NCBI GenBank assembly: GCA_964636895.1
Contig: CAZWUW010000014.1
Location: 1 to 42,577, forward strand
Reading direction: 5' to 3'
Length of the DNA stretch: 42,577 nt
Source of the DNA: CAZWUW01 sp964636895
GTDB lineage: Bacteria; Bacillota; Thermincolia; Thermincolales; CAZWUW01
Below, one piece after another: positions 7,844-14,748 of the stretch; positions within the stretch are counted from its first letter, which is position 1; each line of letters opens with the position of its first letter. A program made the translations under genes and the position numbers. The notes below the pieces were generated by a model. That model had not been told where the DNA came from. It ran no database searches and was given only the letters and a program-made list of their open reading frames with translations.

Positions 7844-7851
7844 TGTATAAT
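7844..7851 (+). promoter_or_regulatory. -10 element of the yicC operon promoter
   Basis: A consensus TATAAT (7846-7851) lies about 53 bases before the yicC start. The -35 region (TATTAA near 7823) is weak, so the position is less certain than the hexamer suggests. Confidence 0.5.
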
Positions 7852-7904
7852 ACTTGTGTATAACAGGTGACACTGTTCATAAAGTAGAATTCAGAGGTGA
7901 AGAA

Positions 7905-8786
7905 ATGGTCAGAAGTATGACCGGTTACGGTCGGGGCGAAGCCGGAGATGAGACAAAGGGCTTTACAGTAGAAATCCGGTCTGTTAATCACCGTTTTTGC
8001 GAAGTGGTTACCCGGCTGCCCAAGAGTTATGCCGCCTTGGAGGACCGGGTGCGGAAAACGATACAGGAGAATGTTTCCCGGGGCAGGCTGGATGTTTTTA
8101 TAACTGCCGACAAATTTAGCGGCAGTAAAAACAAATCAGTTTCCGTGGACAAAGAGCTGGCCCGGTATTATTATGATGCTTTGCTAGAACTGGCCACAGC
8201 CACCGGGGCGGCCGGGGATATCAATGTAATGAATATTGCCCTGCTGCCGGATGTTATTATTTTGGAAGAAAAGCAGGAGGATCTGGAAGCCGTATGGTCC
8301 GTATTATTGAAAGCAGTGCGGCAGGCAACCGACAGCCTGGTAGTAATGCGGGCGCAAGAGGGCGACCGGTTAGCCCAGGATATATTACATAGAATAGAAA
8401 AAATAGAACAGTTTAATAATGAAATTGCGGAAAAGGTGCCGTTGGTAGTCGAAGACTACCGGGAGCGACTGCGGCAGCGAATTAGTGAAATGCTTGGAGA
8501 TGTTGAAATCGATGAAAACAAGCTGGCTTCGGAAGTGGCTTTTTTTGCCGACCGCGGTAATATTACGGAAGAAATTGTTCGCTTGCGGAGCCATTTCAAA
8601 CAAGTCAGGGAAGCTGTAGCGAATCCGGAGCCGGTAGGCCGGAAATTGGATTTCCTGGTTCAGGAATTGAACCGGGAGGTTAATACTATCGGCTCTAAGG
8701 CTAACGATGCGCGTTTATCGGCGCTGGTGATTGCCGCCAAGAGTGAAATTGAAAAAATTCGTGAACAGGTGCAAAATATTGAGTAA
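7905..8786 (+). CDS. yicC: YicC/YloC family endoribonuclease
   Basis: The family is a conserved endoribonuclease first described as stress proteins YicC (E. coli) and YloC (B. subtilis); its cellular targets in Firmicutes are not well defined. It has 293 residues from ATG 7905, which gives the family start MVRSMTGYGRG and follows GAGGTGAAG; an upstream in-frame ATG at 7854 is unsupported. Family stretches include IRSVNHRFCE, RGRLDVFI and, at the C-terminus, GRKLDFLVQELNREVNTIGSK with ARLSALVIAAKSEIEKIREQ. It leads the conserved yicC-remA-gmk-rpoZ-coaBC cluster. Confidence 0.93.
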   Translation: MVRSMTGYGRGEAGDETKGFTVEIRSVNHRFCEVVTRLPKSYAALEDRVRKTIQENVSRGRLDVFITADKFSGSKNKSVSVDKELARYYYDALLELATATGAAGDINVMNIALLPDVIILEEKQEDLEAVWSVLLKAVRQATDSLVVMRAQEGDRLAQDILHRIEKIEQFNNEIAEKVPLVVEDYRERLRQRISEMLGDVEIDENKLASEVAFFADRGNITEEIVRLRSHFKQVREAVANPEPVGRKLDFLVQELNREVNTIGSKANDARLSALVIAAKSEIEKIREQVQNIE

Positions 8787-8858
8787 CACAGGATAGAATA
8801 ATTAATTGATACCATATCCCGTATATCGGGGAAAGAGTGAATATTAGGAGGTTATTAA

Positions 8859-9131
8859 ATGGAAATCAAACTAATTAACATCGGTTTTGGCAACATAGTT
8901 TCCGCTAACAGAATTATAGCTATAGTCAGCCCGGAATCGGCACCAATAAAAAGGATAATTACCGAAGCCCGGGATCAGGGCATGCTTATTGATGCTACTT
9001 ATGGCCGGCGGACCAGGGCGGTTATTATTACGGACAGTGACCATGTGATTTTATCGGCGGTACAGCCGGAAACAGTGGCGCACCGTCTGGCAACTAAGGA
9101 AAGTGCCCAGCAAGAGGATTCGGCCGAATAA
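8859..9131 (+). CDS. remA: RemA family regulator (DUF370)
   Basis: In Bacillus subtilis RemA is a DNA-binding regulator that activates biofilm-matrix and osmoprotection genes. This protein has 90 residues and shows the family core: LINIGFGNIVSANRIIAI, then SAPIKRIITEARDQGMLIDA and the basic patch YGRRTRAVIITDS that contributes to DNA binding. The acidic, low-complexity tail (KESAQQEDSAE) is variable in the family. ATG follows AGGAGGTTATTAA. It keeps its usual place between yicC and gmk. Confidence 0.94.
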   Translation: MEIKLINIGFGNIVSANRIIAIVSPESAPIKRIITEARDQGMLIDATYGRRTRAVIITDSDHVILSAVQPETVAHRLATKESAQQEDSAE

Positions 9132-9186
9132 AAAGGCCAAGAGCGTATTATGCCGATTAAAAACCCGGCTGCGGAGGGGAGAGCTA

Positions 9187-9816
9187 ATGGCGTTACCGGG
9201 ATTATTGATTGTTATTTCCGGCCCGTCAGGAACGGGTAAGGGAACAATATGTAAAGAATTATCTATAGTGTCGCCCCGACTCAAAAAATCCGTGTCTGCT
9301 ACTACTAGGTTACCCAGGGCAGGCGAGGTTGACGGGGTCGACTACTTTTTTGCGGCAAAAGAAGAATTTGAAAAAATGATTGGTGAGAACCGGTTTATTG
9401 AATGGGCACGGGTTTATGACAATTTATACGGCACCCCTTGCGGGCCGGTATTGGACAGTCTCGCCCGGGGTGAGGACCTAATCCTGGAAATTGATACCCA
9501 GGGGGCTTTACAGGTAAAAGAAAAATTTCCTGCAGGGGTTTTTATTTTTATTCTCCCGCCTTCCATAGCCGCCCTTCGGTCCCGTATTACCGGCAGGGGC
9601 CTGGATGCTCCGGAAGTTATCGAAAAAAGATTAGGCTGCGCTGTGCGGGAAATAGAATTATTGCATAAATATGATTATATTGTAGTTAATGATGAGCTGG
9701 ATCGGGCAGTCGAGACGGTAAGGGCCATTATTGCCGCCGAGAAACAGCGGACACATCGTTATGAGCTGTCCCTGGAGTCCGCCACCGGCAGTCCGGTATC
9801 AATTCGAAAAATATAG
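9187..9816 (+). CDS. gmk: Guanylate kinase
   Basis: It phosphorylates GMP to GDP with ATP. It has 209 residues from ATG 9187, after GGAGGGGAGAG; the frame extends upstream over the remA end but without family similarity. The P-loop GPSGTGKGT (12-20), the GMP-binding region TTRLPRAGEVDGVDYFF, YGTP and DTQGALQV are all present. It lies between remA and rpoZ; sharing an operon with the RNA polymerase omega subunit is typical. Confidence 0.96.
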   Translation: MALPGLLIVISGPSGTGKGTICKELSIVSPRLKKSVSATTRLPRAGEVDGVDYFFAAKEEFEKMIGENRFIEWARVYDNLYGTPCGPVLDSLARGEDLILEIDTQGALQVKEKFPAGVFIFILPPSIAALRSRITGRGLDAPEVIEKRLGCAVREIELLHKYDYIVVNDELDRAVETVRAIIAAEKQRTHRYELSLESATGSPVSIRKI

Positions 9817-9838
9817 TATTAGAAGGAGGTATTTTAAT

Positions 9839-10045
9839 TTGCGGCAACCTTCACTGGATACGCTGATGAAAAAGGTGGACAGCAAATATACTTTGGTTGT
9901 GTTGACGGCTAAGCGGGCCCGCTCTATCACTGAAGGGGAACCCAAGTTGGTGGAGTCCAAGTCTTATAAACCCGTTACGGTCGCCCTGGAGGAAATAGCC
10001 CGGGATAAAGTTGGCTATGAGCGTACTAAGATAGGAATAAAGTAG
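9839..10045 (+). CDS. rpoZ: RNA polymerase omega subunit
   Basis: This is the small assembly subunit of RNA polymerase. It has 68 residues from the TTG at 9839, which lies eight bases after AGAAGGAGGT; the open frame continues upstream but only through gmk sequence. Family features are the N-terminal QPSLDTLMKKVDSKYTLV, AKRARSI and the end VALEEIARDKVGYER. The TTG start has to be chosen for a normal-sized protein. Confidence 0.94.
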   Translation: MRQPSLDTLMKKVDSKYTLVVLTAKRARSITEGEPKLVESKSYKPVTVALEEIARDKVGYERTKIGIK

Positions 10046-10054
10046 GCGATACGA

Positions 10055-11248
10055 ATGATTGCGGACAAAAATATAATTATCGGGGTAACCGGGGGCATTG
10101 CGGCCTATAAGGCTGCTGATTTAGTTAGCCGGCTGGTTAAGGCCGGAGCCGGGGTGCATGTGATTATGACCCGGTCCGCCTGTGAGTTTGTAACCCCGCT
10201 GACATTTCAGACCATTTCCCGGAAGCCGGTGATTACAGAGATGTTTGCCCAATCCGGTAACCAGGAGGTCAAACATATTTCCCTGGCCGACCTGGCCGAC
10301 TTGATAGCCGTGGTGCCTGCGACTGCCAATATCCTTGGCAAAGTGGCCCACGGCATTGCCGATGATATGCTGTCTACCACCATTATGGCAACTACGGCAC
10401 CGGTGTTGTTTGCCCCGGCTATGAATGTACATATGTACGAAAATCCGGTGGTGCAGAATAACATCAGTTTGCTGACCGGGCTTGGCTGCCATTTTGTCGC
10501 CCCGGAAACCGGCCGGTTGGCCTGCGGCTATGAGGGTCGCGGCCGGTTAGCCGGTATCGATACTGTTTTTGCGCGGATTATGGAAGTGTTAAAGGGGGGG
10601 CAGGATCTGACCGGTAAAAGGGTATTGGTTACTGCCGGTCCGACCAGGGAAGTGATCGATCCGGTGCGTTTTATCACCAATGCCAGCACCGGCAAAATGG
10701 GCTATGCTATAGCTCAGGCCGCTTTGCAGCGGGGTGCCCGGGTGATTTTGGTAAGCGGGCCGACAGATTTAATCCCACCTTATGGGGCAGAATTTGTCCA
10801 GGTCAACTCGGCGCTGGATATGTTAGAAGCGGTGGCGAAGCATTATGCTGATTGTGATGTGGTGATTAAAACTGCTGCCGTGGCAGACTACCGCCCCAAA
10901 AAGGCAGCGGTCCGGAAAGCGAAAAAAGGACCGGCCGATGTTAATTTGGAACTCACCCGGAACCCGGACATTTTACATACCCTGGGTCAGCAAAAAGGTT
11001 CCCGGATTTTGGTGGGTTTTGCGGCGGAAACCCATGATGTGGAGAAATATGCCCGGGACAAAATTATCACCAAAAATTTGGACTTTATAGTAGCTAATGA
11101 TATAACGGTTCCCGGCGCCGGCTTTGGGACAGACACAAACATTGTGAAAATAATATACCGGGACGACCGGGTGGAAAACCTGCCATGTTTATCCAAAAAC
11201 GAGGTGGCGCACTTGATTTTGGACAGAGTAGTAAAAATTTTTAAATAA
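10055..11248 (+). CDS. coaBC: Bifunctional phosphopantothenoylcysteine decarboxylase / phosphopantothenate-cysteine ligase
   Basis: It makes 4'-phosphopantetheine from 4'-phosphopantothenate, cysteine and CTP in coenzyme A synthesis. It has 397 residues in two domains. The FMN-dependent CoaC part (1-175) has GVTGGIAAYK, catalytic His74, PAMNVHMYENP and Cys157 in RLACGYEGRGR. The CoaB part (about 187-397) has VLVTAGPTREVIDPVR, NASTGKMG and KTAAVADYRPK. The start is 10 bases after rpoZ with a weak ribosome site, suggesting coupling. No terminator is obvious before metK. Confidence 0.95.
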   Translation: MIADKNIIIGVTGGIAAYKAADLVSRLVKAGAGVHVIMTRSACEFVTPLTFQTISRKPVITEMFAQSGNQEVKHISLADLADLIAVVPATANILGKVAHGIADDMLSTTIMATTAPVLFAPAMNVHMYENPVVQNNISLLTGLGCHFVAPETGRLACGYEGRGRLAGIDTVFARIMEVLKGGQDLTGKRVLVTAGPTREVIDPVRFITNASTGKMGYAIAQAALQRGARVILVSGPTDLIPPYGAEFVQVNSALDMLEAVAKHYADCDVVIKTAAVADYRPKKAAVRKAKKGPADVNLELTRNPDILHTLGQQKGSRILVGFAAETHDVEKYARDKIITKNLDFIVANDITVPGAGFGTDTNIVKIIYRDDRVENLPCLSKNEVAHLILDRVVKIFK

Positions 11249-11252
11249 AATC

Positions 11253-11281
11253 TTACTTTATGTAAAAAATTGTGGTATTAT
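11253..11281 (+). promoter_or_regulatory. Possible sigma-A promoter before metK
   Basis: TTACTT (11253-11258) and TATTAT (11276-11281) are 17 apart. Both hexamers are imperfect. The gap is too short for a SAM riboswitch. Confidence 0.35.
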
Positions 11282-11322
11282 CTTATTGTGTTTTAAGAGA
11301 CCTGTCATAGGAGGGAATTTTA

Positions 11323-12513
11323 TTGGTCAGAAAATTATTTACTTCAGAATCGGTAACAGAAGGGCACCCGGACAAAATTGCCGACCAGATTTCGGACGCT
11401 GTGCTGGATGCCATCTATGCCGCCGACCCGCAAGCTCGGGTAGCCTGTGAAACGGCGGTGACCACCGGACTGGTATTGGTAATGGGAGAGATTACAACTA
11501 AATGCTATGTGGACATCCCCAAAGTAGTCCGAGAAACTATTCGGGAAATCGGGTATACCCGGGCAAAATACGGGTTTGACTGTGATACATGCGCTGTCAT
11601 AACTGCAATTGATGAGCAATCCCCCGATATCGCCATGGGTGTTGACAAAGCGCTGGAAGCCAAGACCGGCGAAATGTCGGATGCCGAAATCGAAGCTACC
11701 GGGGCTGGTGATCAGGGCATGATGTTCGGTTATGCTTCCAATGAAACTCCAGAGTTGATGCCGCTGCCGATTTCATTGGCGCATAAACTGGTTAAACGTC
11801 TGACTGATGTCCGGAAAGCCAAGGAACTGACTTACCTGCGGCCGGACGGCAAGAGTCAGGTTACCGTTGAGTACGAAGGGGACAAACCGGTGCGGGTAGA
11901 TACAGTGGTTATTTCGACCCAACATAAATCCGACGTGTCCATGGAAACCATCCGGCAAGATATCATTGAAAACGTCATTAAACCGGTGATTCCTTCGGAA
12001 TTGCTGGACAGCAACACCCGGTATTTTGTCAACCCCACCGGCCGCTTTGTTGTAGGCGGACCGCAGGGTGATGCCGGTGTAACCGGCCGCAAAATTATTG
12101 TTGATACATACGGCGGAATGGCCCGGCATGGGGGCGGAGCCTTTTCCGGCAAAGACCCCACCAAGGTTGACCGCTCTGCTGCTTATGCTGCCAGATATGT
12201 GGCTAAGAATATTGTGGCCGCCGGGCTGGCCGACCGCTGCGAAGTACAACTGGCTTACGCTATCGGCGTAGCACGTCCGGTTTCCATATTGGTAGATACC
12301 TTTGGCACAGGTAAAATTGCCGAGGAAAAACTTACTGAGTTGGTACAGAAGCATTTTGATTTAAGGCCGGCCGGGATTATTAAAGAGCTAAACCTTAGAA
12401 GACCTATTTACCGTAATACTGCAGCTTATGGCCATTTTGGCCGCAATGATCTGGATCTGACCTGGGAACGGACTGATAAGGCCGAGACTTTGCGTAAGGA
12501 AGCCGGCCTGTAA
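11323..12513 (+). CDS. metK: S-adenosylmethionine synthetase
   Basis: It makes SAM from methionine and ATP, releasing phosphate and pyrophosphate. It has 396 residues, standard length. Signatures are FTSESVTEGHPDKIADQ at the N-terminus (catalytic His), GAGDQGMMFGYA, and the phosphate loop GGAFSGKDPTKVDRSAAY with its Lys residues. The start is TTG after AGGAGGGAATTTTA. The gene follows coaBC and is closed by a terminator. SAM made here would supply the methyltransferases RsmB and RlmN encoded downstream. Confidence 0.97.
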   Translation: MVRKLFTSESVTEGHPDKIADQISDAVLDAIYAADPQARVACETAVTTGLVLVMGEITTKCYVDIPKVVRETIREIGYTRAKYGFDCDTCAVITAIDEQSPDIAMGVDKALEAKTGEMSDAEIEATGAGDQGMMFGYASNETPELMPLPISLAHKLVKRLTDVRKAKELTYLRPDGKSQVTVEYEGDKPVRVDTVVISTQHKSDVSMETIRQDIIENVIKPVIPSELLDSNTRYFVNPTGRFVVGGPQGDAGVTGRKIIVDTYGGMARHGGGAFSGKDPTKVDRSAAYAARYVAKNIVAAGLADRCEVQLAYAIGVARPVSILVDTFGTGKIAEEKLTELVQKHFDLRPAGIIKELNLRRPIYRNTAAYGHFGRNDLDLTWERTDKAETLRKEAGL

Positions 12514-12542
12514 ACCGATTGCCCTGTAAGTTGTTTTTGCCC

Positions 12543-12599
12543 TGTTAATTGTTAATTGTTAGCTGTTAGCTGAAGCGGATAAGCTGATAAGCTGATAAT
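12543..12599 (+). repeat. Short tandem repeats of 7 and 8 bases
   Basis: GTTAATT occurs twice, then GTTAGCT twice, then GATAAGCT twice followed by GATAATG. It is untranslated and lies between the metK stop and its terminator. Confidence 0.75.
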
Positions 12600-12616
12600 G
12601 AAATTATCTGGAGACG

Positions 12617-12650
12617 AAGGAGACGGCATATTTTTTCGTCTCCTTTCTTG
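12617..12650 (+). terminator. Terminator after metK
   Basis: The stem AAGGAGACG (12617-12625) pairs with CGTCTCCTT (12637-12645), with T-rich sequence in the loop and after the stem. Confidence 0.75.
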
Positions 12651-12681
12651 TGCCCCTAATACCGCAAACAGCTTGTGTTTA

Positions 12682-12688
12682 TGTCGAA
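12682..12688 (+). promoter_or_regulatory. Spo0A box (TGTCGAA)
   Basis: An exact match to the 0A-box heptamer, about 50 bases upstream of a -10 hexamer (12732-12737) for the next gene. Binding is inferred. Confidence 0.45.
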
Positions 12689-12707
12689 TTTTAACAGATT
12701 AATATCA

Positions 12708-12737
12708 TTGCAGCTTAGCTTTTTTATGGAGTATAAT
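12708..12737 (+). promoter_or_regulatory. Promoter of the GNAT-like gene
   Basis: TTGCAG (12708-12713) and consensus TATAAT (12732-12737) are 18 apart. Transcription would start near 12744, downstream of the ATG at 12742, which supports use of the later TTG start. Confidence 0.55.
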
Positions 12738-12756
12738 CAAAATGGGGGGGGGAGTT

Positions 12757-13215
12757 TTGGCCAAATATGTTTTTCGGGTGCCCAATACTACTGATAAGCC
12801 GGTGCAGCAACCGATTCGGGACTGGCGGCGGCTGACCGCCGAATTTGGCGCTTACCTGCAAAAGGAGTTAGCGGCGAAATTTGGTCTGTTAGTACAGGTC
12901 TACGGAGAAGAAGACGGTGTGGAACTGGATGAAGGCTGTGCGGGCATGGGCAAGGACTGGTTCAATTTTAGATTCCGGGTTTTTGCCAACTGTGCCATTT
13001 ACCTGGATATGATTAATGTTCCGTATGAATACCGGGGAAAAGGCACGGGGGAATACATGGTCGCTGAGCTGAAGAAATTTGCCGCCCAAAATGAATTGGC
13101 TTACATCTTTTTGGGATCATATGACCCCGCCAATCCTTTTTGGGAGAACAATGGTTTTGTGAAAATAACGGATTATCCTGATTTTGTAGTGGGTATTGAC
13201 GGTCAGGCAAAATAG
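12757..13215 (+). CDS. GNAT-fold acetyltransferase-like protein
   Basis: It has 152 residues from TTG 12757, preceded by a G-rich site (GGGGGGGGAG); ATG at 12742 is the alternative but probably lies upstream of the RNA start. The C-terminal half has the GNAT acetyl-CoA-binding motif A layout: a beta strand (LDMINVPYEY) ending in RGKGTGEYMV, an amphipathic helix, then AYIFLGSYDPANPFWENNGF, the usual late GNAT motif with Asn/Gly/Phe before the last strand. The N-terminal half is not recognised and the substrate is unknown. It forms a single-gene unit with its own promoter and terminator in the stretch separating metK from priA. Confidence 0.75.
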   Translation: MAKYVFRVPNTTDKPVQQPIRDWRRLTAEFGAYLQKELAAKFGLLVQVYGEEDGVELDEGCAGMGKDWFNFRFRVFANCAIYLDMINVPYEYRGKGTGEYMVAELKKFAAQNELAYIFLGSYDPANPFWENNGFVKITDYPDFVVGIDGQAK

Positions 13216-13224
13216 TGTATTTTT

Positions 13225-13250
13225 ACGATGGTTGATACCGTCGTTTTTTG
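13225..13250 (+). terminator. Terminator after the GNAT-like gene
   Basis: ACGATGG (13225-13231) pairs with CCGTCGT (13238-13244, one G-T pair), followed by a run of T. Confidence 0.75.
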
Positions 13251-13286
13251 TTTGCCGCTTACTGGTCGGTTAGGCAACAATTACAT

Positions 13287-13315
13287 AAAGGAACCAGGTG
13301 TCAGTTGTCGAATAA
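13287..13315 (+). promoter_or_regulatory. Sigma-H-like promoter overlapping a Spo0A box
   Basis: AAAGGAACC (13287-13295), 11 bases, then GTCGAATAA (13307-13315) fits the sigma-H pattern RnAGGAwww-N11/12-RnnGAATww with two mismatches in the AT-rich part of the -35. The exact 0A box TGTCGAA covers 13306-13312, overlapping the -10. The cytochrome start is about 95 bases downstream. No good sigma-A pair was seen in this gap. Confidence 0.4.
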
Positions 13316-13409
13316 TCCCCTTGAACCTGTTAGTAAAAGTTATGCAAAGCACAATTACATAGCGGGTGTTTTATGGTCGCAGCAGAAGATGTAGAAAGGG
13401 GTAAGGGGT

Positions 13410-14414
13410 GTGTTTAAAAATTTTTTATCAAGGTGGCTGGATTTGTCTACCGTGGAAGGGAAGCTCAAGCTTTTTATCCTGCTCAGTGGGATAATGCTGG
13501 CTGTAAGCCTTAGTACGGTAGGTATGCTGAGTTATACCAATCGCCCTGAGTTTTGCGCCAGCTGTCACAAAACTATGCAGCCGGAATATCTGACCTGGAA
13601 GGTAACCTCCCATGCTCAAATCAAATGTACCCAGTGTCATATTAAACCTGGATTGGTAAATACCTTAACACATAAGGTGGCAACTTTAAAAGAACCGGTA
13701 TTGTATTTTACAAATACATGGGAAAAGCCGGTTAAGCCTACGGAAAAAGTGGAAAACGTCAGTTGTCTGCAGTGTCATTCCAATAACCGGGATTATACGG
13801 TGTCCGGTGACCTGGTGGTGCCGCATGAAAGGCATATCAAAGCGCATATTGAATGTGTGGACTGTCACGCCGGGGTGGCGCACGCTATGATTTATGAGCG
13901 CGGTTTGACAGGTGAGAAAGCCCCGGTGGCGCCGGAAGACTGGACAGAGGAATATGCCACGAAAGTATCTGAGAAACAGTATACCCGCCCGGATATGGAT
14001 ACCTGCATTCAGTGCCATTATAAGAGGGGTAAGCCGGTTTCGTGCGAAACCTGCCATAAAACCATTTTTACCCCGCAAGACCATAAGGATAAGACCAAAT
14101 GGCGTGCCCAGCATGGCATGGAAGCTGAAGCAAATGTCAAGTCCTGCCGTACCTGCCATAACTTGGGCTTTGCAGACAAGGGCATCAAGCTTGCCAATCC
14201 GGGAGCCTCATATGCCTGGAGTAACACCTTTTGCCGCAGTTGCCACAGTAAGCCGCCGGCCGGGCATAATAACACCACCTGGCGGAACGAGCATCCGCAG
14301 GCAGTAGCTCAAAAGGGTGAAAGCAACTGCCTGGCCTGTCACCGGCCGAGCAGCAAGTATCCTGATGCCGCGCCGACCAAAGTGGCCTGTAACCAGTGTC
14401 ATTATATGCCGTAA
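13410..14414 (+). CDS. Membrane-anchored decaheme c-type cytochrome, NapC/NirT-type N-terminus
   Basis: It has 334 residues with one N-terminal membrane helix (about 19-42) and ten CxxCH heme motifs, at residues 49, 73, 119, 149, 199, 212, 246, 275, 307 and 327. The first motif is CASCHKTM, with the following Met usual for NapC/NirT/NrfH quinol dehydrogenases, and the second follows at the expected distance (CTQCH). The first four hemes therefore look like a NapC/NrfH-type electron-input module and the last six like an added electron-carrying domain outside the membrane. The expected role is moving electrons from menaquinol to an extracellular acceptor or reductase; no terminal reductase gene is adjacent. 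The GTG start follows GAAAGGGGTAAGGGG. It is a single-gene unit bounded by terminators. Confidence 0.9.
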   Translation: MFKNFLSRWLDLSTVEGKLKLFILLSGIMLAVSLSTVGMLSYTNRPEFCASCHKTMQPEYLTWKVTSHAQIKCTQCHIKPGLVNTLTHKVATLKEPVLYFTNTWEKPVKPTEKVENVSCLQCHSNNRDYTVSGDLVVPHERHIKAHIECVDCHAGVAHAMIYERGLTGEKAPVAPEDWTEEYATKVSEKQYTRPDMDTCIQCHYKRGKPVSCETCHKTIFTPQDHKDKTKWRAQHGMEAEANVKSCRTCHNLGFADKGIKLANPGASYAWSNTFCRSCHSKPPAGHNNTTWRNEHPQAVAQKGESNCLACHRPSSKYPDAAPTKVACNQCHYMP

Positions 14415-14427
14415 GAATATGCAAAAC

Positions 14428-14463
14428 AAAAAACTATGCCGGCAGCTGCCGGCATAGTTTTTT
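14428..14463 (+). terminator. Terminator after the decaheme cytochrome
   Basis: A perfect 18 + 18 base palindrome with no spacer (A6 C TATGCCGGCAG and its complement) ending in T6. It can act in either direction. Confidence 0.88.
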
Positions 14464-14465
14464 GA

Positions 14466-14644
14466 ATGTTAAGGAAATTATGCTTTTTTCAAGCTGTGGA
14501 TAATTTCTTTAACATGGGGGGTTATAGGGGGTATGCCCCCTATGCTTCGGGGGTAACAGGAGCGAAGCGACGTCATAGGGGGCTGGCCCCCTTTAAACAA
14601 GAAAATTGACATCGAAGAATAAGTTGACGAAGTCAATTTTCTTG
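14466..14644. repeat. Non-coding block of nested inverted repeats
   Basis: Three hairpin groups follow one another. 14466-14481 pairs with 14500-14515 over 16 bases with one G-T. ATAGGGGG (14524-14531) pairs with CCCCCTAT (14536-14543); the same CCCCCTATG can instead pair with CATAGGGGG (14574-14582), enclosing GCTTCG/CGAAGC (14544-14549 and 14563-14568). CAAGAAAATTGAC (14598-14610) pairs perfectly with GTCAATTTTCTTG (14632-14644). No frame is convincing. The layout resembles a structured intergenic repeat or miniature element; copies elsewhere in the genome cannot be checked here. Confidence 0.6.
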
Positions 14645-14646
14645 GT

Positions 14647-14719
14647 CGGCAGGTAAGCATAATTATATCCTGCCTGCAAAAAAAGGCTATGCCAGTGCTC
14701 GCGCCAGCGAAGCCTTTTT
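14647..14719 (+). repeat. Two adjacent hairpins before the iron-sulfur gene
   Basis: GGCAGG/CCTGCC (about 14648-14673) is followed by A-rich sequence; then AAAAAGGCT (14680-14688) pairs with AGCCTTTTT (14711-14719) and can act as a terminator. The interior CGCGCCAGCGAAGCCTTT is shared with a second copy before ribD (33784-33824). A TATAAT at 14724-14729 just downstream has no clear -35. Confidence 0.55.
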
Positions 14720-14748
14720 AATGTATAATAGTGCCAGGGGGTGCTGCT

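Noticed and set aside
11249..11322. SAM riboswitch before metK
   Set aside because: metK genes in Firmicutes often have one, but the gap is only 74 bases and none of the conserved stems are present.
11773..12354. 193-codon reverse frame over metK
   Set aside because: A shadow of metK with no independent support.
14724..14729. Consensus TATAAT before the iron-sulfur gene as a promoter
   Set aside because: No -35 at a useful distance, and the RNA start would fall on top of the ribosome site; recorded only as a note on the repeat.
13216..14748. Insertion sequence or transposase remnant around the repeat block
   Set aside because: No transposase frame, no terminal repeat flanking a gene, and no clear target duplication was seen.
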